Part shown: positions 57,928 to 64,000 of the stretch, piece by piece
Layout: each line of letters begins with the position of its first letter
How positions within the stretch are numbered: the stretch's first letter is position 1
Made by a program: the position numbers and the translations under genes
The notes under the pieces: model-generated
The model's database searches: none
What the model was told of the DNA's origin: nothing
Seen by the model: the letters and a program-made list of their open reading frames with translations, nothing else
NCBI RefSeq assembly: GCF_001279775.1
Contig: NZ_LGDG01000085.1
Coordinates: 1-64,000 of the forward strand
Length of the DNA: 64,000 nt
Origin: Streptomyces sp. MMG1533
Lineage (GTDB): Bacteria; Actinomycetota; Actinomycetes; Streptomycetales; Streptomycetaceae
Reading direction: 5' to 3'

Positions 57928-59223
57928 TCACCCGGCGGAGCTGAACGCGTCGTTCATCTTGGTCGCCGCGTCCTTCGAGGCAGCCGCCACGTCCTTCTTG
58001 CCGCTGATGACCTCCTGGAACATGGTCGGCAGGACCAGCGAGGAGTCGATCTGCGACCAGGCGGGCGAGGCGGGCACGAACTTGGTGCCGGAGGCGAGGG
58101 TCTGCACGAAGGGCTTCACGAACGGCTCCTTCGCCGCGACCTGCTGCCGTACGTCCGCGAAGGTCGGCAGGAAGCCCATGGCGTCGAAGAACTCGGTCTG
58201 CGTCTTCTTCGAGGCGAGCTGTTCCATCAGTTCGACGGCGAGCGTGCGGTGCGAGGTGCTCTTCAGCACGCCGATGTTGTTGCCGCCGGCGAACGCCGGG
58301 GCGATCGAGCCCGAGGTGACACCCGGCAGCGGCACCACCGCGTACTTGCCCTTCACCTTCCCCGCCTCGACGGCGGTGTGGCTGAAGTCGCCGCCGATCG
58401 CCATGGCCGCCTTGCCCGCGGCGAACGCGGTGATCGTGTCGTTGCCGCCCATCCCGGCGCACTTGGCGGCGGGACAGTTGTCGTCACTGAAGAGGGACGT
58501 GTACGCCTTGATGCCCTTCCGGGCCGCCGCGCTGTCGATGGCGGAGGCGTACGACCCGCCCTTGCCGGTGGCGAGTTCGCCGCCGTTGGCCCAGACGAAG
58601 GGCATCGCCCCGTAGGTGTAGGCGCCGCCGACGACGAGGCCGTACAGGTCGGGTCTGGCGGCGCGGATCTCGCGCGCGGTGGAGGCCAGTTCGGCCATGG
58701 TCTTCGGGACGTCGAGTCCCAGTTCGTCGAAGACGTCGGTGCGGTAGTACAGGGCGCGGACGCCGACGTAGAAGGGCGCGCCGTAGAGCTTGCCGTCCAC
58801 GGTGACCGACTGCTTCGCGGTGGGGTCGGTGTCCTTGGCCTCGCTCCAGTCGCCGAACTCCTTGGTGACGTCGAGGAGTCCGCCGTCCTTCACATAGCCG
58901 GCCGTGTCGGTGTTGCCGTACTCCATGACGTCGGGAGCGGACTTCGGGTCGTTGAAGGCGGCCTTGACGCGCTGGGCGCGGGTGTCGATCGGGATGTACT
59001 CGACGTCGACCTCGGTGCCCTTGTGGGCCTTCTCGAAGGCGGCGACGACGGAGTCGACGACCTTTTCCTTCGGCTTGTTGCCGACCTCCTGGAAGAGCCA
59101 GACACGCAGGGTGCCGGCCTTCTCGTCCTTGTCGGAGGAGGCGTTGTCGGACGTCTGAGGGGCGCAGGCCGTGACGACGAGAGCGGCCAGGAGAAGGGCG
59201 GGGAGTCGGGGGGAGAGCTTCAT
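57928..59223 (-). CDS. sugar ABC transporter substrate-binding lipoprotein
   Basis: The 431-residue lipoprotein has a signal peptide with lipobox VVTAC (Cys near 20) and a family-1 solute-binding fold (EKAHKGTEVDVEYIPIDTRA, KLYGAPFYVGVRALYYRTDV, AAGKAAMAIGGDFSHTAVE). With two permeases and GH20 in one operon it likely binds a GlcNAc-containing oligosaccharide. It is the first gene, with a DasR-like site about 90-110 bases upstream. It is distinct from the named dasABC and ngcEFG systems as far as can be judged. Confidence 0.92.
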   Translation of the reverse strand: MKLSPRLPALLLAALVVTACAPQTSDNASSDKDEKAGTLRVWLFQEVGNKPKEKVVDSVVAAFEKAHKGTEVDVEYIPIDTRAQRVKAAFNDPKSAPDVMEYGNTDTAGYVKDGGLLDVTKEFGDWSEAKDTDPTAKQSVTVDGKLYGAPFYVGVRALYYRTDVFDELGLDVPKTMAELASTAREIRAARPDLYGLVVGGAYTYGAMPFVWANGGELATGKGGSYASAIDSAAARKGIKAYTSLFSDDNCPAAKCAGMGGNDTITAFAAGKAAMAIGGDFSHTAVEAGKVKGKYAVVPLPGVTSGSIAPAFAGGNNIGVLKSTSHRTLAVELMEQLASKKTQTEFFDAMGFLPTFADVRQQVAAKEPFVKPFVQTLASGTKFVPASPAWSQIDSSLVLPTMFQEVISGKKDVAAASKDAATKMNDAFSSAG

Positions 59224-59314
59224 GGAGTATTCCTCCGAGCGTTGCAGCATATGCAATGACGGTTTCGCTCTGCACAACACAACGGAGGCTAGGGACTACA
59301 TGAACATGCCGACA

Positions 59315-59330
59315 AGAGGTCTCAACCACT
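59315..59330. promoter_or_regulatory. DasR-like operator upstream of the GH20 transporter operon
   Basis: AGAGGTCTCAACCACT agrees with about 12 of 16 positions of the DasR consensus and keeps the GGTCT and ACCAC cores. It lies 92-107 bases before the binding-protein ATG. Confidence 0.6.
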
Positions 59331-59377
59331 CTGTGACCACCTGACGCACCCCGTGCAACGACAGAAGACGACAAAGA

Positions 59378-59409
59378 CCCCCGAGGCGCACCAAAACGCA
59401 CCTCGGGGG
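59378..59409 (-). terminator. intrinsic terminator after the DUF3039 gene
   Basis: CCCCCGAGG pairs with CCTCGGGGG (9 bp). On the minus strand TCTTTGTCGTCTTC follows, a T-rich tail suited to termination downstream of the DUF3039 and YqgE genes. Confidence 0.7.
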
Positions 59410-59415
59410 CCACAC

Positions 59416-59490
59416 GGACCTCAACCGGAGAGGACGGTCGGGACCTCAACCGGACAGCCGGAACCTCAGCCGGAAAGAACGGTCACGACC
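59416..59490. repeat. imperfect tandem repeats after the DUF3039 stop
   Basis: Three degenerate copies of GGACCTCAACCGGA-type sequence, some followed by GAACGGTC or GGACGGTC, lie within 10-80 bases downstream of the minus-strand DUF3039 stop at 59498. Confidence 0.6.
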
Positions 59491-59497
59491 GAAAGGA

Positions 59498-59803
59498 CTA
59501 CTTGTCGCCGCCCTTGCCCTTGTCGTCGTCGCCACCGGCACCCATGGACTCGTAGATCTCCTTGCACATGGGACACACCGGGTACTTCTTCGGGTCGCGG
59601 CCCGGCACCCAGACCTTGCCGCACAGCGCCACGACGGGGGTGCCGTCGAGGGCGCTCGCCATGATCTTGTCCTTCTGGACGTAGTGGGCGAAGCGCTCGT
59701 GATCACCATCGCCGTGGGACACCTGCGGCGCCGGCTCTACGAGGGTTCCCGTCCCAGTACCTCGCTGGGGCTGGGTCTGGGGCTCAGGCTCAAGAGTGCT
59801 CAT
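59498..59803 (-). CDS. DUF3039 domain protein, probable zinc-binding
   Basis: The 101-residue protein has a low-complexity Gln/Thr N-terminus. The DUF3039 core follows: HERFAHYVQKDKIMASALDG, VVALCGKVWVPGRDPKKYPV and CPMCKEIYE. The Cys before GK, the CPMC pair and a His form a likely zinc site. The tail is Gly/Lys/Asp-rich. The family is actinobacterial and its function is not known. It lies 29 bases after the YqgE gene on the same strand. Confidence 0.9.
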   Translation of the reverse strand: MSTLEPEPQTQPQRGTGTGTLVEPAPQVSHGDGDHERFAHYVQKDKIMASALDGTPVVALCGKVWVPGRDPKKYPVCPMCKEIYESMGAGGDDDKGKGGDK

Positions 59804-59832
59804 AACAGCCAGGGTACTGAAGCTCACACGCA

Positions 59833-60405
59833 TCAGTTGAGCGAAGGGTCGTCCGGGTACGTGGCCACCATCGCGAGCTCGTTGCGCTGACGGCGCAGGA
59901 CCTCGCGCCAGAGTCTTTCCGGGGACGGGGAGGAGACGTCGCCGGGCTCGGACTCGACGACGTACCAGGCGCCCTCCACCAGCTCGTCCTCCAGCTGGCC
60001 GGGGCCCCATCCGGCGTACCCGGCGAAGATCCTGAGGCTGCCCAGGGCCGAGGCGAGCAGCTCCGGCGGGGCCTCCAGGTCGACCAGACCGATCGCGCCG
60101 TGCACCCGGCGCCAGCCCAGCGGGGCCCCGTCGACGGACGCGCCGCCCGGGATGACGGCGACCCCGAGGGCCGAGTCCAGGGAGACCGGGCCGCCCTGGA
60201 AGACGACTCCGGGTTCGCCGGCGAGGTCCGCCCAGCCCTCCAGGATGTCGCCCACGTCCACCGGGGTCGGACGGTTGAGGACGACACCGAGGGAGCCCTC
60301 CTCGTCGTGGTCGAGAAGGAGCACCACCGCACGGTCGAAGTTCGGGTCCGCCAGGGCGGGCGTTGCCACGAGCAGCCGCCCTGTGAGCGAGGACACCTCG
60401 GTCAT
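59833..60405 (-). CDS. YqgE/AlgH family protein (DUF179)
   Basis: The 190-residue protein has SLTGRLLVATPALADPNFDR, VVLLLDHDEEGSLGVVLNRP, VFQGGPVSLD and RIFAGYAGWGPGQLEDELVE, the full DUF179 pattern. AlgH was linked to alginate regulation in Pseudomonas, but the biochemical role is open. ATG 60405 is used; ATG 60414 is an alternative. The 308 bases to the murA ATG hold both divergent promoters and no other gene. Confidence 0.92.
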   Translation of the reverse strand: MTEVSSLTGRLLVATPALADPNFDRAVVLLLDHDEEGSLGVVLNRPTPVDVGDILEGWADLAGEPGVVFQGGPVSLDSALGVAVIPGGASVDGAPLGWRRVHGAIGLVDLEAPPELLASALGSLRIFAGYAGWGPGQLEDELVEGAWYVVESEPGDVSSPSPERLWREVLRRQRNELAMVATYPDDPSLN

Positions 60406-60713
60406 GCCAGACATGATCCCGCATCTTCCCCCCGCGCGGGGAGCCAATGCCTCTACGGCAGTGAATGCAGCCATGAATCAAAGGAGCGGCCTGGTAAGGC
60501 CTCGTTTGAGGGTGGTGGTGGGAGACGGGAGGGCGCAACGGTGCGCCGGAAGCGCACGCCTGCGCCGGTGACCCCATGTGCCCGGCGGGGAACGGTTCGT
60601 GTTGTGACAGAGCTATGACGGATCTGAGCGGTCCTTGGGCTTACAGAAGGGGGGTAGGCGGCGATTACCCTTTCCCTTCTGGCCCCTGCCCGACTCATCG
60701 GAACGCGAGATAC

Positions 60714-62060
60714 ATGACCGTCAACGGCAATGACGATGTACTGCTTGTCCACGGCGGAACCCCGCTGGAGGGCGAGATCCGTGTCCGTGGTGCGAAGAAC
60801 CTCGTACCCAAGGCCATGGTCGCCGCCCTGCTGGGCAGTGAGCCGAGTCGACTGCGCAACGTTCCGGACATCCGTGACGTGCGTGTCGTACGCGGTCTGC
60901 TGCAACTGCACGGGGTGACGGTCCGTCCGGGTGAGGAACCGGGCGAGTTGGTGATGGACCCGACCCACGTGGAGAGCGCGAACGTCGCCGACATCGATGC
61001 CCATGCGGGGTCGAGCCGTATCCCGATCCTCCTCTGCGGTCCGCTGCTGCACCGCCTCGGGCATGCGTTCATCCCCGGTCTCGGCGGCTGCGACATCGGC
61101 GGCCGGCCGATCGACTTCCACTTCGAGGTGCTGCGGCAGTTCGGCGCGACGATCGAGAAGCGGGCGGACGGTCAGTTCCTGGAGGCGCCGCGGCGACTTC
61201 GGGGAACGAAGATCACGCTGCCGTACCCGTCCGTCGGCGCGACCGAGCAGGTCCTGCTGACGGCCGTGCTCGCCGAAGGCGTCACCGAGCTCTCGAACGC
61301 GGCCGTGGAGCCGGAGATCGAGGACCTCATCTGCGTTCTGCAGAAGATGGGCGCCATCATCGCGATGGACACCGACCGCACCATCCGCGTCACCGGTGTG
61401 GACCAGCTCGGCGGCTACAACCACCGTGCCCTCCCGGACCGCCTGGAGGCCGCCTCCTGGGCGTCCGCGGCGCTCGCGACCGAGGGCAACATCTACGTCC
61501 ACGGCGCCCAGCAGCGCTCGATGATGACGTTCCTCAACACCTACCGGAAGGTGGGCGGCGCCTTCCAGATCGACGACGAGGGCATCCGCTTCTGGCACCC
61601 GGGCGGCCAGTTGAAGTCCATCGCCCTCGAAACGGACGTGCACCCAGGCTTCCAGACGGACTGGCAGCAGCCGCTGGTGGTGGCCCTGACGCAGGCCACG
61701 GGACTGTCCATCATCCACGAGACGGTGTACGAGTCCCGCCTGGGCTTCACCTCCGCGCTGAACCAGATGGGTGCTCACATCCAGCTGTACCGCGAGTGCC
61801 TGGGCGGCTCCAACTGCCGCTTCGGCCAGCGCAACTTCCTGCACTCGGCGGTCGTCTCCGGCCCCACCCGGCTCCAGGGCGCCGACCTGGTCATCCCCGA
61901 CCTCCGCGGCGGCTTCTCGTACCTCATCGCCGCCCTGGCCGCCCAGGGCACGTCGCGCGTCCACGGCATCGACCTCATCAACCGTGGCTACGAGAACTTC
62001 ATGGAGAAGCTCGTGGCGCTCGGCGCGAAGGTCGAACTGCCCGGCAAAGCCCTCGGCTGA
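60714..62060 (+). CDS. murA: UDP-N-acetylglucosamine 1-carboxyvinyltransferase
   Basis: The 448-residue enzyme adds enolpyruvate to UDP-GlcNAc, the first committed step of peptidoglycan synthesis. It begins with GTPLEGEIRVRGAKNLVPKA (substrate-binding Lys-Asn). The catalytic Cys is in GGCDIGGRPIDF, the loop target of fosfomycin. LPDRLEAASWASAALATEGN and DLRGGFSYLIAALAAQGTSR are conserved. The length is slightly above the usual 420-430. Its last 60 bases start a 137-bp unit repeated downstream. Confidence 0.96.
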   Translation: MTVNGNDDVLLVHGGTPLEGEIRVRGAKNLVPKAMVAALLGSEPSRLRNVPDIRDVRVVRGLLQLHGVTVRPGEEPGELVMDPTHVESANVADIDAHAGSSRIPILLCGPLLHRLGHAFIPGLGGCDIGGRPIDFHFEVLRQFGATIEKRADGQFLEAPRRLRGTKITLPYPSVGATEQVLLTAVLAEGVTELSNAAVEPEIEDLICVLQKMGAIIAMDTDRTIRVTGVDQLGGYNHRALPDRLEAASWASAALATEGNIYVHGAQQRSMMTFLNTYRKVGGAFQIDDEGIRFWHPGGQLKSIALETDVHPGFQTDWQQPLVVALTQATGLSIIHETVYESRLGFTSALNQMGAHIQLYRECLGGSNCRFGQRNFLHSAVVSGPTRLQGADLVIPDLRGGFSYLIAALAAQGTSRVHGIDLINRGYENFMEKLVALGAKVELPGKALG

Positions 62061-62334
62061 CCGCGGCCCCGCCACGCCGGCCCGGGGCACCACAGCCCCG
62101 GCCGGGGGTCCGGGGGTTGCCCCCGGGCAGACACAGCATGGAGAAGCTCGCGGCGCTCGGCGCGAAGGTCGAACTGCCCGGCAAGGCACTCGGCTGACCG
62201 CGACCCCGCCACGCCGGCCCGGGGCACCACAGCCCCGGCCGGGGGTCCGGGGGTTGCCCCCGGGCAGACACAGCATGGAGAAGCTCGTGGCGCTCGGCGC
62301 GAAAGTCGAACCGCCCGGCAAAGCCCTCGGCTGA
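62001..62334 (+). repeat. 137-bp tandem repeat copying the murA 3' end (2.4 copies)
   Basis: Copies begin with ATGGAGAAGCTCG at 62001, 62138 and 62275, exactly 137 bases apart. Each contains the final 19 codons and TGA of murA. The first two also contain a GC-rich spacer with CCGGCCGGGGGTCCGGGGG. Differences between copies are few (for example GTGGCG/GCGGCG, GAACTG/GAACCG). 137 is not a multiple of three. Confidence 0.95.
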
Positions 62335-62363
62335 CGGCAACTCAGACGCCCGTACGAACGACG

Positions 62364-62398
62364 ATGGGGCGGCCACCCTCACCGGGTGGCCGCCCCAT
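62364..62398. terminator. bidirectional terminator between murA and hup
   Basis: ATGGGGCGGCCACCC pairs with GGGTGGCCGCCCCAT (15 bp) around TCACC. It lies between the convergent murA and HU genes. Confidence 0.9.
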
Positions 62399-62445
62399 TC
62401 GCGTTGCCGAGCCTCGTACGCAAGTCCCGTCGCGTACGCGAAGTC

Positions 62446-62727
62446 CTACTTGCCCTTGGCGGCTTCCTTGAGCTTGCTGCCGGCGGAGACCTTCACGCTG
62501 TAGCCGGCCGGGATCTGGATCGGGTCGCCGGTCTGCGGGTTGCGCGCGGTACGAGCGGCACGGTGGGTGCGCTCGAAGGTCAGGAAGCCGGGGATGGTGA
62601 CCTTCTCGTCGCCCTTGGCGACGATCTCGCCGACGGTCTCGGCGAACGCGGCCAGAACGGCGTCGGCGTCCTTGCGGGTGACCTCGGCGCGGTCGGCCAG
62701 CGCGGCCACCAGCTCACTGCGGTTCAT
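62446..62727 (-). CDS. hup: HU family DNA-binding protein
   Basis: The 93-residue histone-like protein starts MNRSELVAALADRAEVTRKD. It has VTIPGFLTFERTHRAARTAR and NPQTGDPIQIPAGYSVKVSA, the beta arm that bends DNA in the minor groove. This is the short form, lacking the Lys/Ala-rich tail of the second streptomycete HU (HupS). GGAG precedes the ATG. Terminators isolate it on the murA side. Confidence 0.96.
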   Translation of the reverse strand: MNRSELVAALADRAEVTRKDADAVLAAFAETVGEIVAKGDEKVTIPGFLTFERTHRAARTARNPQTGDPIQIPAGYSVKVSAGSKLKEAAKGK

Positions 62728-63074
62728 GTTGTTACTCCCGTGTTCTTCTTGCTGTTGAGGCGTGCCACGCGGCAGAGCCGCATATTGGGCACAGCGAAGT
62801 CGATGCTGCCAGGGCCCTCGGACACTCCCAGGACCCGGGTCCGTCGCCGGACCCTCGCGCCCAGGGACGCATCCTGCCCCTACCTGCGGCGGGAAAGCCA
62901 ATCCGGCACCCCCAGGAGTCGTGAGAACACTCTTGGGAGTCACACGAAAAGAGGGCCGAGCCTGGCCGACACGATAAACGTCGGCCAAGAGGGCCGGGTT
63001 CCACGACGCGCCGATGTCAGGCCTGCCGTGGCGATCCTCACAGCGAGCCCGCCCCCGCGCAGGGCGCCGGGCGG
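62728..63074 (-). other. intergenic region with hup promoter and malic enzyme terminator
   Basis: No gene is seen. TGGCCGAC (62963-62970) pairs with GTCGGCCA (62980-62987) about 90 bases after the malic enzyme stop and is flanked by two AGAGGGCCG copies, a likely terminator. The remainder nearer 62728 should contain the hup promoter. Confidence 0.55.

Positions 63075-64000
<926 letters not shown>

Noticed and set aside
61771..62334. Plus-strand frames that continue through the repeats after murA
   Set aside because: They arise only because the 137-bp unit shifts frame at each copy. The murA stop at 62058-62060 is the real end.

Overview
The window is a high-GC chromosomal segment of a Streptomyces (Actinobacteria). 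Codon third positions are almost all G or C, and GTG and occasional TTG starts are common. It carries genus markers: ssgG (SsgA-like sporulation protein), a GlcNAc PTS cluster (nagF, nagE1, nagE2) with DasR-type operators, a GH46 chitosanase, a GH20 hexosaminidase with a sugar ABC transporter, murA and an HU gene. From memory the gene order resembles the core region of S. coelicolor around SCO2893-SCO2951, but this was not checked against a database.

Layout. 1-774: G/C-rich short tandem repeats. 775-4236: a DUF1707/LiaF-like protein and a three-gene ABC-2 exporter. 4438-6864: a class A penicillin-binding protein with a Thr/Gly tail. 6957-8749: GroES-like, DUF3618, bcp and GNAT genes, the last with a terminator-like hairpin overlapping its ribosome binding site. 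8902-10310: two decayed tandem HNH genes and a tRNA with anticodon UAG. 10366-12329: rdgB, a small lipoprotein and rph. 12426-15566: the GlcNAc PTS. 15650-17078: a metallo-hydrolase and a membrane-anchored MazF-like protein. 17086-20153: sulfur-carrier-dependent cysteine synthesis (cysM, cysO, a Cys-containing leader peptide, a LacI regulator, mec). 20287-25190: amino acid permease, DUF2017, clpS, pncB and pncA. 25290-28113: a hypothetical gene and an M6 metalloprotease. 28449-31969: a small membrane protein, two RDD proteins and ssgG. 31984-37699: an FAD oxidoreductase, a TPR protein, a TagC-like protein, hppD and an Lrp-type regulator. 37720-41513: an osmoprotectant-type ABC operon. 41537-43569: a Lon-like protease, a menC relic next to repeats, and an IclR regulator. 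43961-47191: a DEAD/DEAH helicase, tRNA-Cys and chitosanase. 47395-54173: a tandem SUKH-4-like protein, a P-loop kinase and small membrane protein coupled to a three-subunit molybdenum hydroxylase. 54398-59223: GH20 plus a sugar ABC transporter. 59498-64000: DUF3039, YqgE, murA, HU and the 3' part of a malic enzyme.

Themes. (1) Amino-sugar use: the GlcNAc PTS, GH20 with its transporter and the chitosanase form a chitin/chitosan scavenging set, with DasR-like sites at the PTS genes and before the transporter. (2) NAD salvage: pncB and pncA. (3) Cysteine supply by the CysO/CysM/Mec route, probably under a leader peptide. (4) An unusual structural theme: several genes end in short tandem duplications that copy their own stop-codon region (about 6926, 11021, 47344 and 62001), and the window opens with a long array abutting another gene's 3' end.
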